52,820 bases of DNA. Source: Bacteroidota bacterium (GTDB lineage Bacteria; Bacteroidota; Bacteroidia; Bacteroidales; JAAAOM01). How positions within the stretch are numbered: position 1 is the stretch's first letter; each line of letters opens with the position of its first letter. Location of the stretch: positions 1 through 52,820 of the forward strand of contig JAAAOM010000068.1 in the NCBI GenBank assembly GCA_009908855.1. Reading direction: 5' to 3'. The notes beneath the pieces are model-generated. The model was not told the DNA's origin. It saw only the letters and a program-made list of their open reading frames with translations, and ran no database searches. The position numbers and the translations under genes are program-made. Of the stretch, positions 9,558-18,548 are shown piece after piece.

Positions 9558-10913
9558 ATGGCAGAACCGATTATCATGCCCAGGCAGGGCCAGTCTGTTG
9601 AAAGTTGCATTATCACTGAATGGCATAAGAAAAAAGGGGAGCAAATTAAAAAAGGGGATATACTTTTTGCTTATGAAACGGATAAAGCTTCTTTTGAAGA
9701 GGAATCGGAGCATGAAGGCATCCTGCTCGATATTTTTTTTGACGATGGCGATGAAGTCCCTGTACTTACCAATGTAGGGGTAATCGGTAAGGAAGGTGAA
9801 TCAACCGATGAATACAAACCGGATAAAGGAGCAGGTACACAGGATTCAGCTTCGAAAGATAAAGAATTGGATGAAACCACTCCTATGGAGAAGGAATCTG
9901 AAGAGGAATCAGCCCCGTACCAGCAGCCCGATCAGGAAACAGTTCGCATTAACGATGGCAAAATCTCTCCCCGCGCCAAAAGGCTGGCTAATGATAAAGG
10001 GCTTGATTATGCGCAAATCAGTGGTAGTGGACCGGAAGGGCGAATTATTGAGCGCGATATTTTGCATGCTCTTGATACAACCCCAAAAATAACCGCCAAA
10101 GCCAAAAAGGCCATGCAGGAAGAGGAGTATTCAGCACCTTCCGAAGGTTCGGGATTGGGCGGAAACATAACTTATAGCGATCTCAGCGCGTCTAATAACG
10201 TATATGCCGAAGACCATGAAGTGATGCCGCTCAGCAACATCCGAAAACGAATTGCAAAAGCTATGCACGCCTCATTGCAGAACTCCGCACAACTTACCCA
10301 TCATATGAGTGCGGATGCCCGCAACATACTCAGGCTGCGAAAAATTGCCAAAAAGAAATCCGAAGAAGGTTATGCATATAATATCACCCTGAATGATATG
10401 GTTTGCTATGCGGTTATCAGGGCATTGCTTAAACATCCGGAGGCCAATGTACATTTAATAGGCGATAGCATGCGCCAATTCAAAAAAATACATTTAGGAT
10501 TGGCTGTAGACACGGAACGCGGGCTCATGGTTCCGGCCATTAAAAATGCTGATGATCTTTCCTTAACAGGGCTGTCATCGCAATTAAAAGCCGTTGTCGA
10601 GGCATGCCGTAAAGGTAATATCGATCCGGACCTGTTATCCGGCGAAGCAGCTACATTCACGGTTTCTAACCTGGGTAATTATGGTGTTGAGATGTTCACG
10701 CCTGTGCTCAATTTACCACAAGCCGGTATTCTTGGGGTAAATACTATTATTCAACGTCCGGCGCCACTCAATGATGGCTCATTTGGTTTTGTACCCTACA
10801 TGGGATTATCATTAACTTATGATCACCGTGCCCTGGACGGTGGTCCGGCGACCAAACTACTGGCAGCGATCAAAACAGAAATTGAAAATTTTGATATAAC
10901 TACGCTTGATTAA
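9558..10913 (+). CDS. 2-oxo acid dehydrogenase complex E2 (dihydrolipoyl acyltransferase)
   Basis: This 451-residue protein transfers acyl groups from the E1 thiamine adduct to CoA via lipoate. Residues 1-78 are a lipoyl domain with the lipoyl-lysine at K43 (ETDKASFE). An acidic linker (~80-130) leads to a peripheral subunit-binding domain (136-170: ISPRAKRLA...GSGPEGRIIERDI). A second, shortened copy follows at 178-210 (ITAKAKKAM...GSGLGGNITYSDL). The acyltransferase domain (~218-451) carries the catalytic signature DHRALDGG with H423. E3 starts 6 bp downstream and E1 follows, so this is one operon encoding a whole complex. The motifs do not settle the substrate (pyruvate, acetoin or a branched 2-oxo acid). 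Confidence 0.93.
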   Translation: MAEPIIMPRQGQSVESCIITEWHKKKGEQIKKGDILFAYETDKASFEEESEHEGILLDIFFDDGDEVPVLTNVGVIGKEGESTDEYKPDKGAGTQDSASKDKELDETTPMEKESEEESAPYQQPDQETVRINDGKISPRAKRLANDKGLDYAQISGSGPEGRIIERDILHALDTTPKITAKAKKAMQEEEYSAPSEGSGLGGNITYSDLSASNNVYAEDHEVMPLSNIRKRIAKAMHASLQNSAQLTHHMSADARNILRLRKIAKKKSEEGYAYNITLNDMVCYAVIRALLKHPEANVHLIGDSMRQFKKIHLGLAVDTERGLMVPAIKNADDLSLTGLSSQLKAVVEACRKGNIDPDLLSGEAATFTVSNLGNYGVEMFTPVLNLPQAGILGVNTIIQRPAPLNDGSFGFVPYMGLSLTYDHRALDGGPATKLLAAIKTEIENFDITTLD

Positions 10914-10919
10914 AATATA

Positions 10920-12275
10920 ATGTACGATTTAGGAATCATAGGAGCCGGCCCTGCCGGTTATGTTGCTGCCGAGCGTGCAGGACAAAACGGACTGAAAGTG
11001 GTACTTTTTGAAAAAAAAGAATTGGGGGGGGTATGCCTGAATGAAGGATGTATCCCTACCAAATCGCTTCTGTATGCAGCAAAAATTTACGAAGCTGCCA
11101 TAAATGGTAAAAAATACGGAGTGCTAACAACAGATGCATCCGTTGATTTTAAAGGTATGATGAAACGTAAAAATGCAACCGTTAAAAAACTTGTTGGCGG
11201 GGTTGGTAGTAAAATGAAACATCACAAGGTTGAAGTGGTGAAAGGATCGGCTACTATCCATTCCAAATCAAATACGCATATAAACATTGCCTGTAATGAT
11301 CAGCATTACCCTTGCGAAAATATCCTTATATGCACCGGTTCCTATGCATTTCTTCCTCCTGTTGAAGGGCTCGGGCCGGATACTGTTATGACCAATCGGG
11401 AAATATTAGAGATCACCACAGCGCCTGAGAAGCTAACTATTATTGGTGGTGGTGTGATCGGATCCGAATTTGCTTCCTTCTTTAACAGCATAGGAACCGA
11501 AGTTACGGTTATTGAAATGATGGATGAGATACTCTCTGGAATGGATCTTGAAATAAGTGCCGTTGCCCGCAAAGAGCTGGATCGAAGAGGTATAACCTTT
11601 CATTTGCGTTCCAGGGTAACCGGGGTCAATGGTAAAAAAGTACAATTTGAAAAAGAAGGCGAAACACATGAATCAGATGGCAATGCAATTCTTTGCTGTG
11701 TGGGCCGTAAGCCCATAGTGGAAGGTCTGGGACTGGAAAAACTGGGTGTTGAACTATTCAAAGGGGGTGTTAAAATCGATGAAAAATGTCGTACCAATAT
11801 TCCTAATGTTTATGCTGCCGGCGACGTAACCGGTTTTTCATTATTGGCCCACACTGCCAGCAGGGAGGGTGAAGTGGTTGTGAATCATATTCTTGGAAAG
11901 AAAGACAACATGCGCTATAAAGCCATTCCGAATGTGGTATATTGCAATCCTGAAATAGCGGGAGTGGGTTATACAGAAGATGAAGCAAAAAAATATAATA
12001 TTGAATTTGAGGTTCGGAAATTACCCATGACGTATGCAGGGCGGTTTATAGCAGAAAATGATAGCTTTAGCGGAATATGCAAAATCCTCACAGGTAAAAA
12101 ATACAACGAGATAATAGGTGTACATATTGTTGGTAATCCCGCTTCCGAATTGATTTACGGCGCCGCTATGGCCATCGAGCAGGAAATGACATTAGAAGAA
12201 ATGCAGGAAGTGGTTTTTCCTCATCCCACCGTTTCGGAAATTTTTAAAGAAACAGTATTTACATCAAACATTTAA
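10920..12275 (+). CDS. lpdA: Dihydrolipoyl dehydrogenase (E3)
   Basis: This 451-residue FAD-dependent disulfide oxidoreductase re-oxidises the dihydrolipoyl arm of E2 and passes electrons to NAD+. The N-terminal FAD-binding motif is GAGPAGYVAAERA, and the redox-active pair C39/C44 lies in GGVCLNEGCIPTKS. A second nucleotide-binding motif (IIGGGVIGSEFASFF) serves NAD. The second FAD motif, NVYAAGDVTG, is present. The C-terminal dimer-interface catalytic pair is H435/E440 in HPTVSE. All active-site residues are intact. It lies 6 bp after E2 and 21 bp before E1. This copy is likely dedicated to this complex. Confidence 0.95.
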   Translation: MYDLGIIGAGPAGYVAAERAGQNGLKVVLFEKKELGGVCLNEGCIPTKSLLYAAKIYEAAINGKKYGVLTTDASVDFKGMMKRKNATVKKLVGGVGSKMKHHKVEVVKGSATIHSKSNTHINIACNDQHYPCENILICTGSYAFLPPVEGLGPDTVMTNREILEITTAPEKLTIIGGGVIGSEFASFFNSIGTEVTVIEMMDEILSGMDLEISAVARKELDRRGITFHLRSRVTGVNGKKVQFEKEGETHESDGNAILCCVGRKPIVEGLGLEKLGVELFKGGVKIDEKCRTNIPNVYAAGDVTGFSLLAHTASREGEVVVNHILGKKDNMRYKAIPNVVYCNPEIAGVGYTEDEAKKYNIEFEVRKLPMTYAGRFIAENDSFSGICKILTGKKYNEIIGVHIVGNPASELIYGAAMAIEQEMTLEEMQEVVFPHPTVSEIFKETVFTSNI

Positions 12276-12296
12276 TCAGGCTAAAAACATTTTATT

Positions 12297-14768
12297 ATGC
12301 CAAAAGCACAGTTTATTGATCCGGCATCTGCAAGAAAGAAGCAAACACTCAGTTTCGATTCGATTCCTGTAAATATTTACGACAAGTCGATTGAAGATGA
12401 GAAAGCTAATTTCTCAAATGATGATCTTACCCGTATTTACAAGGATATGGTTGTGATTCGTGAATTCGAGACCATGTTAAACATGATTAAAACAACCAAT
12501 GAATATCATGGTATTGCGTACAACCATCCGGGCCCTGCCCATTTGTCCATTGGTCAGGAAGCCTCTGCCGTGGGAATGGCATATAACCTGGATATTAACG
12601 ATTATATTTTTGGGTCGCACCGTTCGCATGGCGAAATATTAGCAAAAGGATTGTCAGCCATACACAAGCTGGATGATGATGCTCTTTACAAAATCATGAA
12701 AGAATTTTTTGATGGTAAAATACTGTCCATTGTCGAAAAAAATCATAAGGGAGATGTAAAAACCCTGGCCATTAAATTTTTGCTATACGGTACACTGGCT
12801 GAGATTTTTGCACGTGACACCGGTTTTAATCGCGGACTGGGCGGGTCTATGCACGCCTTCTTCACCCCTTTTGGTATTTATCCGAACAATGCCATTGTAG
12901 GCGGATCAGCGGATATATCGGTGGGGGCTGCATTGTACAAAAAGGTCAATAATAAACCGGGAGTGGTTGTTTGTAATATCGGAGATGCCTCATTGGGTTG
13001 CGGTCCGGTTTGGGAAGCCATGGCATTTGCCAATATGGACCAATACCATCAATTATGGGAAGGTGCACAAAAAGGAGGATTGCCTGTGATCATCAATATC
13101 ATGAATAATATGTATGGTATGGGTGGCCAGACATGCGGTGAAACAATGGGATACGACATTGCTGCCCGCGTGGGAGCTGCCATGAACAGGGAAAACATGC
13201 ATGCCGAAAGAATTGATGGATACAATCCGCTTGCCGTTATTGATGCATATAAACGCAAAATTGAGGTGCTCAATAATAATAAAGGCCCTGTTTTACTTGA
13301 CACACTCACCTATCGCTACAGTGGACATTCTCCATCCGATTCCTCTTCGTATCGTACAAAAGAGGAAATTGAAGCATGGCAAAATGTCGATTCTATCATT
13401 ACTTATGGTAATGACCTGGTGAAAGCCAATGTATTGGGTAAAAACGACCTGGAAGCGATTCGCAAAGAGACAGTTAATGATCTGACTGATATGCTGAAAT
13501 TAGCCATTAACGATGAAATCTCACCACGTATGGACCTGGTTCAAAATCCCGAATTAATTGGTGATATGATGTTTTCCAATGAATCCGTTGACAGCATGGA
13601 ACCGGGACGCGAACCCGAAGTAGCCATACCGATGGAAGAGAATCCGCGCGTTAAACAAATTGAACGCAAAGAACGCTATGCATTTGATAAAGAAGGTAAA
13701 CCATTTTCCGGTATGAAGCAATACCAGCTTCGGGACGGACTTTTTGAGGCTATTTTTGATCGGTTTTATAAAGACCCGACATTGATCGCTTATGGCGAAG
13801 AAAATCGCGACTGGGGAGGTGCTTTTGCCGTGTATCGTGGCTTAACCGAAGCCTTGCCCTATCACCGGTTATTCAACTCGCCCATTTCTGAGGCCGCTAT
13901 TGCCGGGACTGCCATTGGTTACGCTATATGCGGTGGCAGGGTGATACCTGAAATCATGTATTGCGACTTTCTGGGTCGTTCAGGTGATGAAGTATTTAAC
14001 CAATTACCCAAATGGCAGTCGATGAGCGGCAACCTCATCAAAATGCCGGTGGTAATGCGGGTATCGGTAGGATCGAAATACGGTGCACAGCATTCACAGG
14101 ACTGGTCATCATTGGTGGCTCATATTCCTGGTATTAAAGTTATTTTCCCGGCTACTCCTTATGATGCCAAAGGGCTTATGAATGCCGCATTACAGGGAAC
14201 CGACCCGGTTATTTGCTTTGAAAGTCAGCGTATTTACGGAATTGGAGAAGAATTCAGGGAAGGCGGTGTACCAAAAGAATATTACGAAATCCCCTTGGGC
14301 GAGCCCGATGTGAAGCGAGAAGGCAATGATATTACTTTACTTTCCATTGGCGCAACATTATACCGGGTGCGGGAAGCAGCCGATATCCTGCAGGAAAAAT
14401 ATGGTATGTCGGCTGAAATTATTGATGCACGTACCCTGGTACCTTTCAATTACGAACCGGTTATTGAATCGATAAAGAAAACCGGACGCATTATTTTGGC
14501 CAGCGATGCATGTGAGAGAGGGTCATATCTGAAAGACCTGGCCCAAAACATCACCGAAATGGCCTTTGATGAGCTGGATGCTCCGCCTGTTGTTGTTGGA
14601 TCACGCAATTGGATCACACCGGCGTATGAACTGGAAAATTATTTCTTTCCGCAGGCTTCGTGGATTATTGATGCCATTCATGAAAAAATAGTACCTCTTA
14701 AAGACCATCGGGTAAGTAATAATTTTACCAATGCACAAAAAATAATCCGATCCCGAAAAGGTGTTTAA
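12297..14768 (+). CDS. Fused E1-alpha/E1-beta thiamine-diphosphate-dependent 2-oxo acid (or acetoin-type) dehydrogenase
   Basis: The protein has 823 residues. The alpha part (~1-430) has GPAHLSIGQEA, GSHRSHGEILAKG and GGSMHAFF. Its thiamine-diphosphate motif at 229-271 starts GDASLG (GDG in most E1s) and ends IMNN. The beta part (~473-823) has AYGEENRDWGGAF, the GRSGDEVFNQL helix and a transketolase C-terminal domain (SIGATLYRVREAADIL). Two insertions set it apart from standard E1-alpha: ~35 residues after HGEILAKGLSA (~122-160), and ~14 residues inside the thiamine motif (DQYHQLWEGAQKGG). Fusion of alpha and beta also occurs in other Bacteroidota. The substrate is uncertain because the insertions lie near the cofactor and entry path. 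Confidence 0.9.
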   Translation: MPKAQFIDPASARKKQTLSFDSIPVNIYDKSIEDEKANFSNDDLTRIYKDMVVIREFETMLNMIKTTNEYHGIAYNHPGPAHLSIGQEASAVGMAYNLDINDYIFGSHRSHGEILAKGLSAIHKLDDDALYKIMKEFFDGKILSIVEKNHKGDVKTLAIKFLLYGTLAEIFARDTGFNRGLGGSMHAFFTPFGIYPNNAIVGGSADISVGAALYKKVNNKPGVVVCNIGDASLGCGPVWEAMAFANMDQYHQLWEGAQKGGLPVIINIMNNMYGMGGQTCGETMGYDIAARVGAAMNRENMHAERIDGYNPLAVIDAYKRKIEVLNNNKGPVLLDTLTYRYSGHSPSDSSSYRTKEEIEAWQNVDSIITYGNDLVKANVLGKNDLEAIRKETVNDLTDMLKLAINDEISPRMDLVQNPELIGDMMFSNESVDSMEPGREPEVAIPMEENPRVKQIERKERYAFDKEGKPFSGMKQYQLRDGLFEAIFDRFYKDPTLIAYGEENRDWGGAFAVYRGLTEALPYHRLFNSPISEAAIAGTAIGYAICGGRVIPEIMYCDFLGRSGDEVFNQLPKWQSMSGNLIKMPVVMRVSVGSKYGAQHSQDWSSLVAHIPGIKVIFPATPYDAKGLMNAALQGTDPVICFESQRIYGIGEEFREGGVPKEYYEIPLGEPDVKREGNDITLLSIGATLYRVREAADILQEKYGMSAEIIDARTLVPFNYEPVIESIKKTGRIILASDACERGSYLKDLAQNITEMAFDELDAPPVVVGSRNWITPAYELENYFFPQASWIIDAIHEKIVPLKDHRVSNNFTNAQKIIRSRKGV

Positions 14769-14781
14769 ACAATTAATAAAT

Positions 14782-16017
14782 ATGAACATACTCAAAAAAT
14801 TACCGGACGCTGAACAACTGACACATAAACTGGTGGATGGGCCCATCAATCATAAGGTAAATGCCCATATTCACACACCTTATTCGTTCAGTGCGTTCGA
14901 TAGTATTGAGCAGGCGGTAACACTGGCCAGGGATGAGGATATTAAAGCACTTGGCATCAACGACTTTTATGTAACCGACGGATACAGGGAATTTGCAGAA
15001 ACTTGTGCGAAAAACGGTATATTTCCGTTGTTTAATATCGAATTTATCGGACTGAACAAAGAAGACCAGGCCAATAACATACGCCTGAATGATCCCAATA
15101 ATCCCGGACGTACTTATTTTAGCGGGAAAGGACTCAATTACCCTTTCAGGGCTTCCAAAAAAACCACAGATAAGCTGGAACAGATATTTGACTCCAGTCA
15201 GCTCCAGGTTAAAGAAATGGTGAAAAAAACCAATGACTACCTGCAATCTGTCAACGCCCGTTTTACGTTATCGTTTTATGATCTTCGGCACCGGTATGCC
15301 GAAAATCTGGTAAGAGAACGACATATTGCCAAGGCAATACGCCTGTCAGCTGAAGAATATTACCCATCCCCGGAAGAACGTTTGGAATTTTATTCATCGC
15401 TATTTGGTAAAGACCCGGAACCGGTTGTTTCCGATTTTAACACACTGGAAAACGAAATTCGCGGGGCATTGTTAAAAGCAGGAGGCCATGCCTTTGTACC
15501 CGAGGACGACAATGCATTTTTATCATTTAATGAAATTCGGGCAATGATATTGGACGCCGGTGGTATTCCAACTTATCCCTTATTACTGGATGATAAGAAT
15601 GGGCATTTTACCGATTTTGAACGCTCAAAAAAAGAATTGGCTAATAAACTGTTGGAACGAGGTGTATTTAGTATCGAATTCATTCCGGGCCGAAACAGCT
15701 ATGAAAAACTGAAAGAATACACGCAGTATTTTTACAACATGGGTTTCCTGGTTACTTATGGCACTGAACATAATACGCCTTCCCTTACACCTTTGACAGT
15801 GGCGTGCAGAGATGCGGCTTTAGATGATGAATTAAAGCAGGTTAGCTACAACGGGACTTGTGTTATAGCTGCACATCAGTACTTACAAGCACGGAACCGG
15901 GAAGGATATATTAATGAATCGGGACATGGCAAAACCCATGAAAGAAAAACATTTGAAGAGTTGGGCCATGCCGTGATCAACCAGTATCTTAAGCAGCTAC
16001 CAATTGGTTATGAATAA
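14782..16017 (+). CDS. PHP-domain protein with altered metal-binding motifs
   Basis: The protein has 411 residues. The start is taken as ATG 14782; an in-frame GTG at 14761 would overlap the E1 stop codon. Residues 28-60 resemble PHP motif I (AHIHTPYSFSAF; H29, H31) followed by a helix and ALGINDFYVTDGYREF. The canonical TDH of PHP proteins is therefore NDF here. A later FNIEFIGL supplies the usual glutamate. The C-terminal part has GGIPTYPLL where a histidine is common, and TYGTEHNTPS, which keeps a late D/E-H pair. PHP enzymes are metal-dependent phosphoesterases. Whether this one is catalytic is unclear. It sits between E1 and the SDR gene and overlaps the latter by 8 bp, so it is part of the operon. 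Confidence 0.75.
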   Translation: MNILKKLPDAEQLTHKLVDGPINHKVNAHIHTPYSFSAFDSIEQAVTLARDEDIKALGINDFYVTDGYREFAETCAKNGIFPLFNIEFIGLNKEDQANNIRLNDPNNPGRTYFSGKGLNYPFRASKKTTDKLEQIFDSSQLQVKEMVKKTNDYLQSVNARFTLSFYDLRHRYAENLVRERHIAKAIRLSAEEYYPSPEERLEFYSSLFGKDPEPVVSDFNTLENEIRGALLKAGGHAFVPEDDNAFLSFNEIRAMILDAGGIPTYPLLLDDKNGHFTDFERSKKELANKLLERGVFSIEFIPGRNSYEKLKEYTQYFYNMGFLVTYGTEHNTPSLTPLTVACRDAALDDELKQVSYNGTCVIAAHQYLQARNREGYINESGHGKTHERKTFEELGHAVINQYLKQLPIGYE

Positions 16018-17182
16018 AGAATTATTACGAAACATATTGCCTGCTGCCCGGATGATATTTGGCAAGCATACCAAACCGGCCATTATTACTTATCAAACAG
16101 CAGAAAATGGCAACGCCGAATCAGCCATTCAACAGGTGAACAGCAGGTATGTAAAAATCATTGATGAATCTGAAGAAAAAGTCCTGCAACAATTACGAAA
16201 AGCAAAAACGGATCAATGTGAATACATACTGTTTGAAAATGATGGTATTGCCGCCATTTCAGATAGTAAACGCGGTACGGACCAGTTATTATATAATCTG
16301 TTTCCTGATCCAAATGGCCAATCTGCACAATTAACAAATAATGAAACAATTATAAACACCCGGATGAATGATAAAATTGTAATTATTACCGGTGGTGCTC
16401 AGGGATTTGGAGGTGGTATTGCAAGGGAATTATTTGCCTGGGGTGCCAATATTGTAATAGCCGACCTGAACGAAGAAAAAGGTATGGAGATGGCTGAAAC
16501 CCTCAATATGCAAGGAGGAAGAAACAAAGCCGTGTTTGTAAAAACCAATGTGGCTGATCCGGTTTCCGTAGCATCATTGATTGACCAATCTGTTTTGTAT
16601 TTTGGCGGACTGGATGCCATCATTAGTAATGCGGGCATATTAAGGGCTGGCGGATTGGATGAAATGACACCGGAGACATTTGACCAGATGACCAAAGTAA
16701 ATTATACCGGTTTTTTCTATTGTGCCAAATATGCCTCACAAGTATTGAAAAAGCAACATACTGCTAATCCTGATTATTATACCGATATCATTCAGATTAA
16801 TTCCAAATCGGGATTAAAAGGCAGCAATAAAAACTTTGCCTATGCCGGTGGTAAATTCGGAGGCATTGGTCTTACCCAGTCTTTTGCCCTGGAATTAATG
16901 CCTTATAAAATAAAAGTAAATGCCATTTGTCCGGGTAATTTTTTTGACGGCCCCTTGTGGAGCGATCCGGAAAACGGGTTGTTTGCCCAGTACCTTAAAA
17001 CCGGTAAGGTACCGGGCGCCCAAAGTATTGATGAGGTGAAAAAACATTATGAATCGCAAGTTCCTGCCGGACGCGGATGTGAAGTAAAAGATGTGGTGAA
17101 AGCCATTTTATACGCCATCGATCAGGAATATGAAACAGGCCAGGCCATACCGGTTACCGGCGGACAAAACATGTTGAAATAA
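16010..17182 (+). CDS. SDR-family NAD(P)-dependent oxidoreductase with an N-terminal extension (SorD-like)
   Basis: The protein has 390 residues. ATG 16010 overlaps the preceding stop and is preferred to TTG 16004. Residues ~121-390 are a complete classical short-chain dehydrogenase: cofactor motif TGGAQGFGGGI (from T127), NAG motif (SNAGILRAGG), catalytic serine in INSKSG, and Y278xxxK282 in YAGGKFGG. The C-terminal NAICPGNFFDGPLW matches sorbitol-6-phosphate 2-dehydrogenase-like members. The first ~120 residues are not part of the SDR fold. A segment CEYILFENDGIAAIS sits where aldolase-SDR fusion proteins carry a VPGVG-type strand, so this may be a relict class II aldolase domain. A sugar-alcohol or sugar-phosphate substrate is an inference. 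Confidence 0.82.
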   Translation: MNKELLRNILPAARMIFGKHTKPAIITYQTAENGNAESAIQQVNSRYVKIIDESEEKVLQQLRKAKTDQCEYILFENDGIAAISDSKRGTDQLLYNLFPDPNGQSAQLTNNETIINTRMNDKIVIITGGAQGFGGGIARELFAWGANIVIADLNEEKGMEMAETLNMQGGRNKAVFVKTNVADPVSVASLIDQSVLYFGGLDAIISNAGILRAGGLDEMTPETFDQMTKVNYTGFFYCAKYASQVLKKQHTANPDYYTDIIQINSKSGLKGSNKNFAYAGGKFGGIGLTQSFALELMPYKIKVNAICPGNFFDGPLWSDPENGLFAQYLKTGKVPGAQSIDEVKKHYESQVPAGRGCEVKDVVKAILYAIDQEYETGQAIPVTGGQNMLK

Positions 17183-17273
17183 ACACAACCGTATTTTGAG
17201 ATACAGGGACGTAATTAAACATTATCGATAGTAAAAACAAATAATCCGGCGTCATACGCCTTTGCAAATTAAT

Positions 17274-18548
17274 ATGAAAACAAGAGCCATTCGACTATAC
17301 GGAAAGAAAGACCTGCGACTTGAAGAATTTGAGTTACCGCCCGTCAACGATGATGAAATACTGGCCAGGGTTGTATCCGACTCCCTGTGCATGTCGTCTT
17401 ACAAAGCATCAACGCAGGGTGCCGACCACAAGCGAATACCGGATGATGTGAGTGAAAAGCCCATCTTAATCGGGCATGAATTTGCAGGTGAACTTATTGA
17501 AGTTGGCAGTAAATGGGCTGGAAAGTTCAGTAAAGGGCAAAAATTCTCCATTCAGCCGGCGTTGAATTACAAAGACGGGCCAGTGGGTATTTTAAGCGCA
17601 CCGGGATATTCATATCAATACATTGGCGGGGATGCAACGTATGTAATAATTCCCAATGAAGTGATGGAACAGGATTGCCTGCTTATTTACAAAGGTGAGG
17701 GCTATTATCCGGCTTCCCTGGCTGAGCCATTATCATGTGTGATTGGTGCCATGCATGCCAATTATCATACTACGCCGGGTTCGTATGTACACGATATGGA
17801 TATAGCTGATGGTGGTAACATGGCTATTCTGGCCGGTGTCGGGCCCATGGGACTGGCGGCCATCAATTACGCCATTAACCGGGAAGACCGAAAACCCAAC
17901 CGATTGGTAATCACCGATATCGATCAAACCCGTTTAGATCGTGCTGCCAGGTTATATACCATACAAAATGCCAAAGAGAAAGGCATTGAGATGCATTATA
18001 TCAACACTTCAGAAGGAAACCCGGTAGAGATGCTGTTAGACTTAACCGATCACCGGGGATTTGATGATGTATTTGTATTTGCCCCGGTGGCTCCGCTTAT
18101 TGAGCAGGCTGATGCCATACTGGCTGAATCGGGTTGCCTGAACTTTTTTGCCGGCCCTTCGGACCCGAATTTTAAAGCGTCCCTGAATTTTTACAATGTG
18201 CATTATAAATTCACCCATGTGGTTGGAACATCAGGGGGAAATAACGATGATCTGAAAGATGCCCTGTATTATTTATCCAAAGGGCTGGACCCGGCGGGAT
18301 TGATAACGCATATTGGCGGATTGGATGCAGTTCCGGAAACCACATTAAATTTACCAACCATACCCGGTGGCAAGAAATTAATGTATACCCAATTGGATAT
18401 GCCATTAACTGCCATAGATGAATTCCGGGAAAAAGGTAAAACCAATAAACACTTTGCCATACTGGCCGATATTTGCGATGCACACAATGGTATTTGGTCG
18501 GTGGAAGCGGAGAATTATTTATTGGCGCATCCCGACAGTTTTAATTAA
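17274..18548 (+). CDS. Zinc-binding medium-chain dehydrogenase, L-sorbose-1-phosphate reductase (SorE)-like
   Basis: The protein has 424 residues, longer than the ~350 of most medium-chain alcohol dehydrogenases. ATG 17274 is used rather than the in-frame TTG at 17262. Catalytic zinc ligands are visible as C39 (SLCMSS), H68-E69 (IGHEFAG) and an acidic AEPLSC segment. The four-cysteine structural zinc lobe is absent. The Rossmann motif is GVGPMGLAAINYA. The overall pattern recalls the SorE subgroup that reduces keto-sugar phosphates, but my recall of that subgroup is the only evidence. It follows the SDR gene after 91 bp and may have its own promoter or belong to the operon. Its end overlaps by 8 bp the end of the convergent kinase gene. 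Confidence 0.8.
   Translation: MKTRAIRLYGKKDLRLEEFELPPVNDDEILARVVSDSLCMSSYKASTQGADHKRIPDDVSEKPILIGHEFAGELIEVGSKWAGKFSKGQKFSIQPALNYKDGPVGILSAPGYSYQYIGGDATYVIIPNEVMEQDCLLIYKGEGYYPASLAEPLSCVIGAMHANYHTTPGSYVHDMDIADGGNMAILAGVGPMGLAAINYAINREDRKPNRLVITDIDQTRLDRAARLYTIQNAKEKGIEMHYINTSEGNPVEMLLDLTDHRGFDDVFVFAPVAPLIEQADAILAESGCLNFFAGPSDPNFKASLNFYNVHYKFTHVVGTSGGNNDDLKDALYYLSKGLDPAGLITHIGGLDAVPETTLNLPTIPGGKKLMYTQLDMPLTAIDEFREKGKTNKHFAILADICDAHNGIWSVEAENYLLAHPDSFN

Noticed and set aside
9558..14768. Calling the E1/E2/E3 set the housekeeping pyruvate dehydrogenase complex
   Set aside because: The GntR control, the operon partners and the insertions in E1 argue against a purely housekeeping role. Motifs alone do not identify the substrate, so no pdh gene symbols are given for E1 and E2.
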